From contig CAIUSV010000044.1 in NCBI GenBank assembly GCA_903901915.1, forward strand, positions 1 through 64,000: a stretch of DNA of 64,000 nucleotides, in the 5' to 3' direction. Source of the stretch: an uncultured Rhodospirillaceae bacterium (GTDB taxonomy: Bacteria > Pseudomonadota > Alphaproteobacteria > Rhodospirillales > Magnetospirillaceae). Positions 10,667 through 20,698 of this stretch are shown here, one piece after another. How positions within the stretch are numbered: position 1 is the first letter of the stretch; the number at the start of each line of letters is the position of its first letter. The position numbers and the translations under genes were made by a program. Under the pieces are notes generated by a model. The model saw nothing but the letters and a program-made list of their open reading frames with translations, was not told the DNA's origin and did no database searches.

Positions 10667-11014
10667 ATGACCGTAGCCACCGTCGATCAGATCACCGCCG
10701 CCGCCAAGGCCAATGTTGATGCCCTGACCAAGGGCGGCAACGCCGCCATCGCCGGTTTCCAGGAGCTGGCCAAGGCCTATCAGGCGCTGGCCACCAAGAA
10801 TGCCGAGAAGCTGACCGCTTCGATCCAGGCGCTTAGCTCGGTCAAGAGCCCGGCCGAGTTCGTCGAGCTTCAGCAGAAGCTGATCAAGGAAGGCGTCGAT
10901 GCCGCCGTCAGCGACAGCCGCAACATCGCCGACCTGACCACCGCCGTATTCACCGCCGCGTTCGAGCCGGTCAAGCAGCAGGTCGAGGCCGTGCAGAAGT
11001 CGATCAAGAAGTAG
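10667..11014 (+). CDS. phasin family protein
   Basis: MTVATVDQITAAAKANVDALTKGGNAAIAGFQELAKAYQ..., helical phasin-like protein. Confidence 0.85.
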   Translation: MTVATVDQITAAAKANVDALTKGGNAAIAGFQELAKAYQALATKNAEKLTASIQALSSVKSPAEFVELQQKLIKEGVDAAVSDSRNIADLTTAVFTAAFEPVKQQVEAVQKSIKK

Positions 11015-11049
11015 GCGCCCCGGCCTTCATGGCCGTCCCTGCCGAAATC

Positions 11050-11084
11050 GAGCCGCATCCTGTCACCGGGGTGCGGCTCTTTTT
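11050..11084 (+). terminator. intrinsic terminator of phasin gene
   Basis: GAGCCGCA...TGCGGCTC stem followed by TTTTT. Confidence 0.85.
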
Positions 11085-11177
11085 GCGCCGAAAGCCAACC
11101 GGTGATATCGCCCCTTCCCGCTCGACCGACGAAGAGGCATCATCGCTGGACGCACTCCAGAACCCCACGGAAAAGCA

Positions 11178-11609
11178 ATGTTCGAGCAATTCTCAGGTCC
11201 CGTGACCCTCCTTGTGATTGACGACGATGAAACCGTGCTTGGGCTACTATCCCACTTGGCTAAACAAATGGGGGCGACCGAGGTTCTGTTGGCCAAGGAC
11301 GGCGGCCAGGGATTGCTGATCGCCTGCGAAAAAAAGCCGACCTTGGTAGTCTGCGATCTTGGCATGTATCCGGTCGATGGGATCTCGTTTCTCGCCGGAT
11401 TGCGCCACGCCCGGGACAAGGAGGTGGCGTCGATCCCGGTGGTGATGTTCACCGCCGAGGGCGACACCGATTCCGAGGTCAAGACCAGCCGCCTGGGCAC
11501 GGCGGGCTATTTCAAGAAGCCGTTCAACCCCAAGGGCTTGGCTGTGAGGCTTTACGCCATCGCCGAAAGCCGCCTGAAGGAGCTTGCCGATAACGCCGCG
11601 GCGCATTGA
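11178..11609 (+). CDS. CheY-like response regulator
   Basis: LLVIDDDETVLGLL...VVCDLGMYPVDGISFL...KKPF; single REC domain. The usual D-x-x-M reads DLGM. Confidence 0.85.
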   Translation: MFEQFSGPVTLLVIDDDETVLGLLSHLAKQMGATEVLLAKDGGQGLLIACEKKPTLVVCDLGMYPVDGISFLAGLRHARDKEVASIPVVMFTAEGDTDSEVKTSRLGTAGYFKKPFNPKGLAVRLYAIAESRLKELADNAAAH

Positions 11610-11709
11610 ACATCGATCCCTTCCCGCCCTCGCATCACCAATCCGACCTTGACACCCCTGGGTATAGCGTAAACCCTAAGTATGGTCGTCGGATCGCGAG
11701 GCGGGCAGG

Positions 11710-12606
11710 TTGGCGGACAGTCCAGAGACACCGGAAAGACAAGAGGCTCTCTTCCAGGACATCATCGGAAAGATGTCCTCGGCGAGTGATCCCGCCAAGC
11801 TCGAGGAGCTTTCCCTCCTGGCGCTGAAGATGATGCTGCGGCGTTCGGATGACTCGAAGGCGTTGAGTGACCAACTGACCGGGCAGATCAAATCGATTGT
11901 CGCCGCGGTAACGACCGTCCACCCGTCCGAGGCGTCCCGGAAAGCCATGGTGATCGCGGCGAAGGGCTGCATACAGGTCCTCAAGGCTGCCCGGGACCAA
12001 CGGCCGCCGCGCAAAGCCGAGGCCGCCGGTACGGGGTCGACGCCCCCGCCGCCCAAGACGGATATAAGAAAGGCCCCCGGATCGAGCAAGAAAGCCGCGG
12101 ACGAGCCCGAAGACGCGAAGCCCGTCGAAGACAGCGGCGATCATGAGGAAAAAAGGCTGAAGATCATCATGCTGTCCGTCGTGGGCGTGCTGATCATAGC
12201 CACGTCGATCGCCGGATACGTCGTGTGGCATTCCCTGCCGGGGACCCTAGCCATCGACGGAGCGCAAGCCGGCAAGTCGGCCACCGACGGGACCGCGTCT
12301 CCCCCCGATACCTCCGACGCCGGCCAGTTCATCGACCAGATCGTCCTGGCGGCACGGCACAATGCCGCCCCGGCGCCCCCCCTGTTCGGCGGAACGCTTG
12401 AAGTCACCTCCATCATGGGCGGCCACCAAGTGGTCGTGGCGGGCGGTGTCCCCCCGCAGGTCTGCGCGGATGCCGGAATGGTGTTGGCCGAAAAGGGCCT
12501 GCTCAGCATCAACGGCCAAACGCCGTCCATCACCACGCAGCAGGCCATAAACGATCTGTGTGCCAAGGACGGCAACGGCGCCACCATCACATGGTCGCCG
12601 AAGTAA
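11710..12606 (+). CDS. single-pass membrane protein with pilin-like C-terminal domain
   Basis: Helical N-terminus, one TM (IIMLSVVGVLIIATSIAGYVVW), C-terminal VPPQVCADAG...INGQTP...CAKDGNGATITWSPK. Start uncertain (TTG 11710 or ATG 11773). Confidence 0.65.
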   Translation: MADSPETPERQEALFQDIIGKMSSASDPAKLEELSLLALKMMLRRSDDSKALSDQLTGQIKSIVAAVTTVHPSEASRKAMVIAAKGCIQVLKAARDQRPPRKAEAAGTGSTPPPPKTDIRKAPGSSKKAADEPEDAKPVEDSGDHEEKRLKIIMLSVVGVLIIATSIAGYVVWHSLPGTLAIDGAQAGKSATDGTASPPDTSDAGQFIDQIVLAARHNAAPAPPLFGGTLEVTSIMGGHQVVVAGGVPPQVCADAGMVLAEKGLLSINGQTPSITTQQAINDLCAKDGNGATITWSPK

Positions 12607-12621
12607 CGCCGGGTTCCGCCG

Positions 12622-14967
12622 TTACGAAAGCCGGCGCAGTTCGCTCGCCATCTCCTCCAGCAGGGCCAGCACTTCGTGCGAGGCGCCGTTCAGGCGATCG
12701 ACCTCGGCCAGAGCCTCGGTGGTGTCACCGTGGGCGTGAAGTTCCAGCGCCACCCTGCCGTGGGCGTGGACCCGCTGATGAGGATCGAGCAATCGGCCAT
12801 AGGCCGGCAGACGGGTCAGACGGTCATCCTTGAGCGTATCGTACCACTTGCCCAATCGGCAGGTATGATGATCGGTCAGTTGGCCGGACGTCAGCGCGTT
12901 GCGCCCCATGATCCGATCGAGAATGGAACGCTTGAACCGAATATGGTCGTTCTTGGCGACCTGAAGCAACGTCTCGGCGGTACCGAGCTTGGCGAACTCC
13001 TCCGCCCTACCGTCAAGAACGTCGGCCGCATTGGTCATGGCCTTAAGAACTTCGGATATTTCGTCCAGATTCTCATGCGCCAACGCGGCGATATCACCGG
13101 TGGCCGAAGACACTTCGGCCGCAGCCGAATTCTGCTGGTTAAGGATTTCCGAAATTTCCCGCATGCGCTCGGTAACGCCGTCGATACGTCCGGCGATAAT
13201 ACCCAGACCATCGGTGACCTGCGCCACCGCCGCCGTCCCTTCCTCCGCCGCCCCGCGCGAGCGGACCATGGAGTCCCGGGCGCCATTCATGTCGGAAATC
13301 AACCCGCCGATGCGTTCGCGAATGTCCACGGTGGCCTTGGCGGTCTGGTTGGCGAGATGTTTGACCTCGTTGGCGACCACGGCGAAGCCCTTGCCGGCCT
13401 CGCCGGCCCGCGCCGCCTCGATGGTGGCGTTGAGCGCCAGCAGGTTGGTCTGTCCGGCGATATCCTCGATCTGGTCGATGATGGTGGCGATCAGGTCCGA
13501 GGTCTTGCCCAATGCCTCGATCTTGTCTCCCACTTCGGCGACCGCCTGCATCAGGGCGGTCATGACCCGTTGGGCGGTTTCGGTCGCCGCCACGCCATCC
13601 CGTGCGGCCACTTCGGCGTTGTATGCCTCGTCGGCGGCGATGGCCGAGGACTGGGAAATGGTATCGACCGAGGCCACCATTTCCTCGATGGCGCTGGCGA
13701 TGGATTGGGTCTGTTCGGCCGAACGGCGCACCGAAACCATCATCCGGGCCAGGACCACGCCGGCCTCGTTGCTTTGGACGGCGGCTTCAACCACGCCTTC
13801 CAACTGAAGTTGCATGCCGTCCTGAAGTGCCTTATGCCCGGTTTCCAGTTCCGCGACGCTACGCTGCTGCGCCGCCTCCAACTCGGCAGTGCGCTGGACT
13901 TCCCGCTTGACCACTTCGACGGCCCGCGCCATGTACCCGATTTCGTCGGCGCGCTCGAGACCGGCGATCTCCACGTCGAAGTCGCGTCTGGCGATGCGGT
14001 CCAAGGCGCCGCTCATGGCCAGAACCGGCCGGGTGATGGCGCGGCCGAGCCAAGCGCCAAGCGCGGCGGCAAGCACCAGTGCGCCAAGCACCAGCCCCCA
14101 CATGATCCGATGCACTTCGGCCAGTTGGCCGCCGTAGAGGCTGGCGTCCATGGCGATTTCCGCGACCCCCAGCGGCTTGCCGCTATAATCGGCGACCACC
14201 CGTCCCAACACGGCGATCCTGCCGCCCTTGCCGTCCTCCATCGCCTTGATCACGTCCCGCCCCGCCAGGGCGGCGGCAATCTCGGACGACTCGAGGTTGG
14301 ATGTCGGCAAGGTTCCGGCAAACATCTTGAAGCCGTCCTTGCCTGGGACATGCAACACCACATCGACGCCATAGGATTTCTTGAAATCATTGAAAAAGGG
14401 CTGCCCGAAACTCATGCCGAATTCAATCGATCCCACATGCCGGCCTTCGTCGAACAGCGGCGTCAGCCCGCGCACCCCCAGACCGGCGACGCCGTATTCC
14501 AACCCCTTGGTCGGCTTCTGCGTGGCATTGGTCTGAACCACGGTCTGGCGAATGGCCGACAGGTCGTCACCGAATTTGGCCGGAGCGTGCGCCCGCAGGA
14601 ACGAAGTGGCCGGCGGAGTATGAAACTGGAACTGCTCGATGCCGAAAGTGGCCGCCATCGCCTTGAACGGTGGCAGCATCTGGGCCGCCAGCTGATCACG
14701 TTGTCCGGTAGCGACCAGATGGGATACCCCCGGAAGATTGGCCACCAGAACCGCCAGGGCGCTGGCCTCATCGGCCGCCCCCGAGATCGCGGCAGCCAAC
14801 TGCTCGAATCGCCCGACAAGCTCGCGGTGTTCCGCCTGCTCGATCAGCGAGACGGCATGGCGGTTGGCGACCCACCCCATGAACGCGGCGGTTCCCACCG
14901 ACATGGCGATCAGGGCGGTTCCAAATCGAGCGGCGATTCCAATGGCCATATCTTTGCGAGCCTTCAT
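12622..14967 (-). CDS. methyl-accepting chemotaxis protein with periplasmic sensor, HAMP, MCP signalling and C-terminal CZB domain
   Basis: [40 protein letters not shown] hairpin tip; C-terminus HIRFKRSIL...[13 protein letters not shown]...HQRVHAHG matches CZB zinc-binding residues. Confidence 0.9.
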   Translation of the reverse strand: MKARKDMAIGIAARFGTALIAMSVGTAAFMGWVANRHAVSLIEQAEHRELVGRFEQLAAAISGAADEASALAVLVANLPGVSHLVATGQRDQLAAQMLPPFKAMAATFGIEQFQFHTPPATSFLRAHAPAKFGDDLSAIRQTVVQTNATQKPTKGLEYGVAGLGVRGLTPLFDEGRHVGSIEFGMSFGQPFFNDFKKSYGVDVVLHVPGKDGFKMFAGTLPTSNLESSEIAAALAGRDVIKAMEDGKGGRIAVLGRVVADYSGKPLGVAEIAMDASLYGGQLAEVHRIMWGLVLGALVLAAALGAWLGRAITRPVLAMSGALDRIARRDFDVEIAGLERADEIGYMARAVEVVKREVQRTAELEAAQQRSVAELETGHKALQDGMQLQLEGVVEAAVQSNEAGVVLARMMVSVRRSAEQTQSIASAIEEMVASVDTISQSSAIAADEAYNAEVAARDGVAATETAQRVMTALMQAVAEVGDKIEALGKTSDLIATIIDQIEDIAGQTNLLALNATIEAARAGEAGKGFAVVANEVKHLANQTAKATVDIRERIGGLISDMNGARDSMVRSRGAAEEGTAAVAQVTDGLGIIAGRIDGVTERMREISEILNQQNSAAAEVSSATGDIAALAHENLDEISEVLKAMTNAADVLDGRAEEFAKLGTAETLLQVAKNDHIRFKRSILDRIMGRNALTSGQLTDHHTCRLGKWYDTLKDDRLTRLPAYGRLLDPHQRVHAHGRVALELHAHGDTTEALAEVDRLNGASHEVLALLEEMASELRRLS

Positions 14968-15153
14968 TCAGAAAGGCAGTTGTCCTGCCGCAATCGGCCG
15001 GTATGGTATCTAAAACACCTATAATTTTAAATACTGAACACAGCCACTCTCACCCCCGTTTATGTGGGCGAGAGCAATCTGTCGATTATTGTTTTCCCCT
15101 CAACCCTTCATCACACCGACATTCACCACCGAATGCGTACATATGCGAGTATC

Positions 15154-15849
15154 CTAATCGCCATCGGATATCAATTCCAACGCCTGCGCATCGCGGCGGA
15201 AGATATTGCTGGCGACTTCGACAATCACCCGCCTCTTCTTGAAATCGGACACCACCCGGCAAGCCGTCTCGGTGGTGATCCCCAGCAGCGCCCCGACGTC
15301 GTCGCGGCCGAACAGGCGGCAATGTTCGACCGAAGACGGCGCCAGCAACAAGAACAGCCGCGCCATCCGCTGCCGGGCGCTGCCGGTGGACAGCTCGCGC
15401 ATGCATTGATGCGATCGCTGCACCATGGCATGCCACTTTTCCATCAGCTGCCGATTGAGTTTCGGCGATAGCTTCGCCACCACGTCCCTGGGCAGACGGC
15501 AGACCTTGGTGGGCAGCAGCGCAACGGCGGTATGCTCGTAGTGAGGCGATACCGTGGCCTCCAGGCCGGCGACATCGCCCTGGCCGACAAGACTGACGAT
15601 GCGATAACCGCCGTCCGCCAGATATTGCTCCAGTTTGATCAACCCCTCCCGCACGGTAAACAGCGCGGAAGCCGGCTGCTCTTGTTGATAGAGCGCGGTC
15701 CCGGGAGGCAGCCAAATGTCTTCAATGGGAAGATGAACGCTATTGAAATCGTCGCTGGTAAGATCGGCGAAAAGAACCAAATGTCGAATGGCGCATTTTT
15801 CGCAGGTCTCCAAACCATACCAAGCCGCTTGAATCTCAGTCTCGCGCAT
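15154..15849 (-). CDS. Crp/Fnr family transcriptional regulator
   Basis: N-terminal CxxC...H region, cNMP-binding fold and HTH GALLGITTETACRVVSDFKKRRVI. Start at 15849 preferred because the 15906 start overlaps a palindromic operator. Confidence 0.88.
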   Translation of the reverse strand: MRETEIQAAWYGLETCEKCAIRHLVLFADLTSDDFNSVHLPIEDIWLPPGTALYQQEQPASALFTVREGLIKLEQYLADGGYRIVSLVGQGDVAGLEATVSPHYEHTAVALLPTKVCRLPRDVVAKLSPKLNRQLMEKWHAMVQRSHQCMRELSTGSARQRMARLFLLLAPSSVEHCRLFGRDDVGALLGITTETACRVVSDFKKRRVIVEVASNIFRRDAQALELISDGD

Positions 15850-15897
15850 TGCCTGGATACCTTTATCAGACACAAAACATACCGGATATCCATCATC

Positions 15898-15915
15898 CAC
15901 TGACAATTGTCAGTG
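15898..15915. promoter_or_regulatory. perfect 18-bp palindrome CACTGACAATTGTCAGTG, candidate Crp/Fnr-family operator
   Basis: TGAC-N4-GTCA symmetry; lies between the divergent crp/fnr gene and the tandem-CZB gene. Confidence 0.7.
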
Positions 15916-16009
15916 ATGACCTGCCGCGTCGCCGCCTATACAGACAACACTCCCGGCGCCGGATTACCACGCGCCGCCCCGATGTCTTCGCACCCAAGGA
16001 CGACGCAAG

Positions 16010-16861
16010 ATGACCGCTGTCGAACTCGACGTCAACGCCGCTCGGCTTGCCCATCTTCGCTGGGAAACCGCTCTTGAGGCGTTGGTGAACGGCAGCCGCA
16101 CCGACACGCCGCTGCAGGGGCACGAGGATTGTGACCTGGGCACCTGGATCTACGGCACCGGTCTCAGCCGCTATGGCAAATTGGGGGCGGTCTGGCAGTT
16201 GAAGACCGCGCACAAGCGCTTTCACCACGTCGCCGAAGAGATCCTGGCCGCCCTGGCCGCTGGCGAACAGAAACGCGCCGTGGATCTGCTGGACGCGGTC
16301 CGGCGGTTGAGCGGAGAAATTCTCTTCCTGCTGACGTCGCTGGAGTTGGATGTGATCGAAGCGGCAATCAACGCCACGCGAGCCAAGGACATTCCATCCC
16401 GGCTGCTACGGGCGCTGTTTCCTCGCCCCACCCCCATCGACATCATCTCGATCCAGAGCCTGGGCGAAGCCGGCAGTGGCCGCCATAGCCTCAACGTTAC
16501 CGGCGCCCGCCTCGCCCACCTGAAATGGATACGCGATCTGCAATGGGCATTTCGCGGCCACGGCAAAACCATGTGCGCCCAACCCAGTGATGAATGCAGC
16601 CTGGGAATCTGGATACACGGAACGGCGATGAAGGAACTGGGGGCCACCGAAATTCTGAGGGCGCTTGATGTATCCCACAAGAAATTCCATCGTGAAGTCG
16701 ACATAGTACTGTCCTCACTAAAACATGGAAAGTACAAAAGTGCGGACGAATCCTATGAAGAGGCATTGGTGTTGAGCGGAGAAATTATAACCATCCTGAC
16801 ACGCCTCCAACTTGAACTTACAGACTCCAACGTCCTGTCCGCTCAGACCTCAAAGCTCTAA
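16010..16861 (+). CDS. soluble tandem CZB (chemoreceptor zinc-binding) domain protein
   Basis: Two copies of ARLAHLxW...HEDCDLGTWIYGTG/SDECSLGIWIHGTA...H(K)xFH; no TM or MCP domain. Confidence 0.8.
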   Translation: MTAVELDVNAARLAHLRWETALEALVNGSRTDTPLQGHEDCDLGTWIYGTGLSRYGKLGAVWQLKTAHKRFHHVAEEILAALAAGEQKRAVDLLDAVRRLSGEILFLLTSLELDVIEAAINATRAKDIPSRLLRALFPRPTPIDIISIQSLGEAGSGRHSLNVTGARLAHLKWIRDLQWAFRGHGKTMCAQPSDECSLGIWIHGTAMKELGATEILRALDVSHKKFHREVDIVLSSLKHGKYKSADESYEEALVLSGEIITILTRLQLELTDSNVLSAQTSKL

Positions 16862-16885
16862 CGCCATACTCACGGAGACGGCGCC

Positions 16886-17332
16886 ATGCCCATGCGATTG
16901 CATTCACCTTTCGGCCCAACCTGCCTTCAGGGCACGGGAACCGCGACGCCGGCAACGGCGGGGGGAGCCGTCACCTGTCCCCAGACCGGGGGATCACTGA
17001 CCGCCAAAGGATTGGGCCTTAAGGCTGGCGCGGGAGCCGGGAGCGGCCTGGGACTTGGCCCCTGCGGCACCGGCACCGTCGGCAAGACGGCTCTGGGCGC
17101 CAAGGGGGCGTTGGGAGCCAAGGGAGCCACCGCCGTAGCCTGGAGCGTCGGGGGCGGCGCGGCCACCGGCCACGGCTTCAGCCTCGGCCTCGGTCTGGGC
17201 TTGGGGGCATGGGGGCCGGTCCTGTTGGGGGCCGGGGTCGTGGCGCTGGGTTACTACCTCTACGCCAACCGGGATCGCCGGCCGGTCCCGAAGGATGAGC
17301 TGGCATCCGCCCTTGAAGACATCAACCGCTGA
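16886..17332 (+). CDS. Mms6/MamD-like LG-repeat protein (magnetosome-associated family)
   Basis: Gly/Ala-rich region then SLGLGLGLGAWGPVLLGAGVVALGYYLYANRDRR...DELASALED; the LGLGLGLGAWGP(I/V)(I/L)LG motif is characteristic of Mms6/MamD/MamG proteins. Confidence 0.72.
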   Translation: MPMRLHSPFGPTCLQGTGTATPATAGGAVTCPQTGGSLTAKGLGLKAGAGAGSGLGLGPCGTGTVGKTALGAKGALGAKGATAVAWSVGGGAATGHGFSLGLGLGLGAWGPVLLGAGVVALGYYLYANRDRRPVPKDELASALEDINR

Positions 17333-17339
17333 TCTGCCC

Positions 17340-17361
17340 GACCGGCCGAAAAAGGCCGGTC
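17340..17361. terminator. hairpin GACCGGCC-GAAAAA-GGCCGGTC between convergent genes
   Basis: Perfect 8-bp stem at the convergent gene end; no strong U-tract. Confidence 0.45.
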
Positions 17362-20300
17362 ACCGGCGCCCCTCTTCGACCAACCCGCGGATGGCCGCCG
17401 CGATGACGGCATACCGCTGCTCGACGGTATCAATCAGCCCATTGATCGATTCAGCGGTGTCGCCGTCGAGAATGGCCCGCTCCATCTGCGCCGCCGCGTC
17501 GTGGACGCCGGTGACCCCCAGAAAGGCGGAACTACCCTTCAGCGAATGGGCGATACGGCGCGCCTCGGCGATCTCGCCGGCGGCCAGATGCGCCCTCACC
17601 CGCGCCATGTAGCCGCCGTACTCTCCGGCATAACTTTCAAGAACCGAAACATAGCGGATGGCCCGGCGGCAGTATTTGATGCCCACCTCGACGTCGATTC
17701 CGTCAACATGGCCGAGATGGCGCCGCAGACGCGCCTCTTCGTCTTCATCGGCGACGGGCGTGGCCGCCTCGGACGGCGCGGCAACAGCCTGAGAAGAGGA
17801 TATCGTCAGCCATTTGAGCAGGGCGCCATAAAGGTCCTCGGGCAGAACGGGCTTGGCCAGATGGTCGTTCATGCCGGCCGCCAGGCACCTGTTCTGGTCC
17901 TCGGCGAATGCGTTGGCCGTCATCGCCACGATCGGCACCTGGCGCCCGGCCGGTAACCGCCGGATCGCCCTGGTCGCGTCCAACCCATCCATCTCGGGCA
18001 TCTGCATGTCCATCAGGATCAGATCGAAGCCTCGGGACCTCACCGCGTCCACCGCATGTATACCGTTCTCGGCGATTGCCGCCTTCAATCCGATATCCGC
18101 CAACATCCCCAGAACCACCTCTCGGTTGGTCCGGTTGTCTTCGACCAGCAGAATGCGGGCCTCGGCATACGTCTCGGTCAGGCGCCTCTCGACCTCGGCG
18201 GCACTCAGTCCCGCCGCCTCGCCCCCCACCGCCGGCACCTGTTCGCCCGCCACGCCCAAGACCGCATCGAACCAGAACAGGCTGCCGGCGCCCGGTGTAC
18301 TGTCAAAGCCCGCCCCCCCTCCCATCATCACCGCCAGACGCCGCGTGATGGCCAGCCCCAGGCCGGTTCCACCGTATTTACGGCTGGTGGAATCGTCCGC
18401 CTGCTGAAAATCGGTGAACAGCCGGCCTTGCGCTTCGAGGGGAATTCCCACCCCGGTATCCTCGACTTCAAAGCGGCACAGGACCCCGCCGTCACGGTCC
18501 TCGACCTTGCGGGCGCGCAGGACGATCGCGCCCTCGGCGGTGAATTTTATCGCGTTGCTGAGATAGTTGAGCAGGCATTGCCTGATCCGCAGTTGATCAC
18601 CGTTCAACCGGAATGGAATAGCCGGATCGACCTCCACCGACAGGGACAATCCCTTGTCGTCCACGGCCTGGGCGACCTGAAGACGGGCAACCTCGATCGC
18701 GGCACGGAGATCGAAATCCCCGGCACTGAGCGTCAATTTCCCGGATTCAATTTTCGAGAAATCAAGAATGTCATTTATAAGTAGCAAAAGATGCTGGCCA
18801 GACATTAATATCTTATCAATGATATCTATATTATCCCTTTTTTCAACCCTCCTCCTGAGCATCGATGCCATGCCAATAATAGCATTCATTGGCGTTCTTA
18901 TCTCATGACTCATATTTGCGAGAAATGACGACTTTGCATGGTTTGCCGCATCAGCGGCAATATTACTTTTCTGCAATTCAATATTCTTAATCCGGATATC
19001 ATCCTCGGCAATCTTGCGCTCGGTAATATCCTCGAAAACCCAAATGCTTCTATTCCCGGAAAGCTCTTTCTGAATGATCTGCCCCGACACCCGAATCCAG
19101 ATATCCCGACCACTAATGTGGCGCATTTGCAGCTCTGTCGTATAGCGCTCCCCTCGATCGAGAATAGGGTAGCCGCTACGTTGGATTTCGTCATAGTCTT
19201 CGTCTGAGATGAACAGGCATCGCGTTGAAACGCCATTCAGCTCTCCCTGAGAATAGCCAAATATTTTTTCGACCATCCTGTTTGTCCAAACGAATATGCG
19301 ATCCCTGATGTAGGCGATACCAACGCTGGAGTTGGACAGAATCGTATTAAGCTCCTCCATTCTTTGATGGAGGCTGTCGTTTAAACGGATCTGGTCGGTA
19401 ATATCGCGGGAGAAAATCGCGACGCCGGAAATGACGCCGCGACTGCCATGCACAGGATATATCCGGTTGTCGAGGATCAGCTCACCCTGTTCATCCTGAT
19501 TGCACAGGGGCGTACCGGTTTGGATGACCTGGCGGCATTGCTCCCGGCGCGATTGCGCCAGAGCGGGAGGGAGAAGGGCGAAGAACGATACGCCGATCAG
19601 GTCTTCGACCCGGGCGTTGACCCGCTCGGCCAACGCCTGGTTCGCCGCCAGTGTGATTCCGTTGCCATCCATCAACAGGGCGGCGTCACCGGAGGCATTG
19701 ATCAGCGTCCTGGCGACTCCCTCGCTGTCGGAAAGCTTCCGCTGCTGTCGTTGCGCCCACAACAGCAGCCCCGCCATCACCAGCGAAGAAACGAAGACGG
19801 TGGCCAGGGTGATTTTGTTGCGCAGGTTGGTGGCGGCGATGGTTTCATGGATGGGTGCCAACTCGGCCCTTTCGTCCAAGGCCACCACCGAGATCAACGG
19901 CCATTCGCTGAGCCGCTTCCACGCAAAATCCAGCGGAATATTGTCGATCGACGACATCCCGCGATAGGTTTCGGTATCGCTGCGGGCGGGATCGAGGAAC
20001 GGCCGGTCGGCGGGAGTCTTGCGGCCCATGGCCTCTTCCATGCCGTGGTTGCGCGCCAGGAAGGTGCCGTCGCTCTGGATCAGCGAGACAACGTCACCTG
20101 GGTTCAGCGACAAGGCGGCAAACGATGCCGAAAGATATTCCGGCCGAATGCCGACGACCGCCACCCCCAGGAACCGACCATCCTTGCGCACCGCACGGGA
20201 AAAGACGATCACCCACCGCTTTTCACCCAAACGCCCTTTCAATGGGCTGCCGATGAACAATCGGTCCTCGTCGCTTTCGGCGTGAAACTTGAAATATTGG

Positions 20301-20698
20301 CGATCTCCGACGTAAAGCCCCTGGCTGACGGTGTCGGAGGAATAGGCCACATGCCCGGTCGGATCGACAACCAGGACCAGATTGACCGAGCCCGACGGAA
20401 GACTTCTAATAATATGAGCGGCTTCGCGGTTGGCCTCCGCTTCTCCCTGGGCCAGCGCTTCTCGCAGATGGAACAACGCCATTTCCACAAGGCGGATCAG
20501 CGCGACGGTATGCTGGCTGATCGAATCAGCCAGCTGCTTGGCCCGCAGATCATTGCGCGCCATGGCTTCGGTCAACAGCCGCTCCTGGACCCTGGCGGAA
20601 TCGACCGTATAGAAAAAGCCGAACGCCGCGCTCAACACGATGATGGCCACCGCCATCGCCGAGAGAAGAGGAACGCGAATCCGCATGGGGCTAGACAT
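17360..20698 (-). CDS. hybrid sensor histidine kinase/response regulator (dCache-PAS-PAS-HisKA-HATPase-REC-Hpt)
   Basis: [46 protein letters not shown]...[14 protein letters not shown], and Hpt [12 protein letters not shown]. Confidence 0.93.
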   Translation of the reverse strand: MSSPMRIRVPLLSAMAVAIIVLSAAFGFFYTVDSARVQERLLTEAMARNDLRAKQLADSISQHTVALIRLVEMALFHLREALAQGEAEANREAAHIIRSLPSGSVNLVLVVDPTGHVAYSSDTVSQGLYVGDRQYFKFHAESDEDRLFIGSPLKGRLGEKRWVIVFSRAVRKDGRFLGVAVVGIRPEYLSASFAALSLNPGDVVSLIQSDGTFLARNHGMEEAMGRKTPADRPFLDPARSDTETYRGMSSIDNIPLDFAWKRLSEWPLISVVALDERAELAPIHETIAATNLRNKITLATVFVSSLVMAGLLLWAQRQQRKLSDSEGVARTLINASGDAALLMDGNGITLAANQALAERVNARVEDLIGVSFFALLPPALAQSRREQCRQVIQTGTPLCNQDEQGELILDNRIYPVHGSRGVISGVAIFSRDITDQIRLNDSLHQRMEELNTILSNSSVGIAYIRDRIFVWTNRMVEKIFGYSQGELNGVSTRCLFISDEDYDEIQRSGYPILDRGERYTTELQMRHISGRDIWIRVSGQIIQKELSGNRSIWVFEDITERKIAEDDIRIKNIELQKSNIAADAANHAKSSFLANMSHEIRTPMNAIIGMASMLRRRVEKRDNIDIIDKILMSGQHLLLLINDILDFSKIESGKLTLSAGDFDLRAAIEVARLQVAQAVDDKGLSLSVEVDPAIPFRLNGDQLRIRQCLLNYLSNAIKFTAEGAIVLRARKVEDRDGGVLCRFEVEDTGVGIPLEAQGRLFTDFQQADDSTSRKYGGTGLGLAITRRLAVMMGGGAGFDSTPGAGSLFWFDAVLGVAGEQVPAVGGEAAGLSAAEVERRLTETYAEARILLVEDNRTNREVVLGMLADIGLKAAIAENGIHAVDAVRSRGFDLILMDMQMPEMDGLDATRAIRRLPAGRQVPIVAMTANAFAEDQNRCLAAGMNDHLAKPVLPEDLYGALLKWLTISSSQAVAAPSEAATPVADEDEEARLRRHLGHVDGIDVEVGIKYCRRAIRYVSVLESYAGEYGGYMARVRAHLAAGEIAEARRIAHSLKGSSAFLGVTGVHDAAAQMERAILDGDTAESINGLIDTVEQRYAVIAAAIRGLVEEGRR

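Noticed and set aside
12676-15024. 782-aa plus-strand ORF antisense to the MCP gene
   Set aside because: Shadow ORF of a GC-rich coding region; His/Gly/Arg-rich composition, no family resemblance, and the opposite strand encodes a clear MCP.
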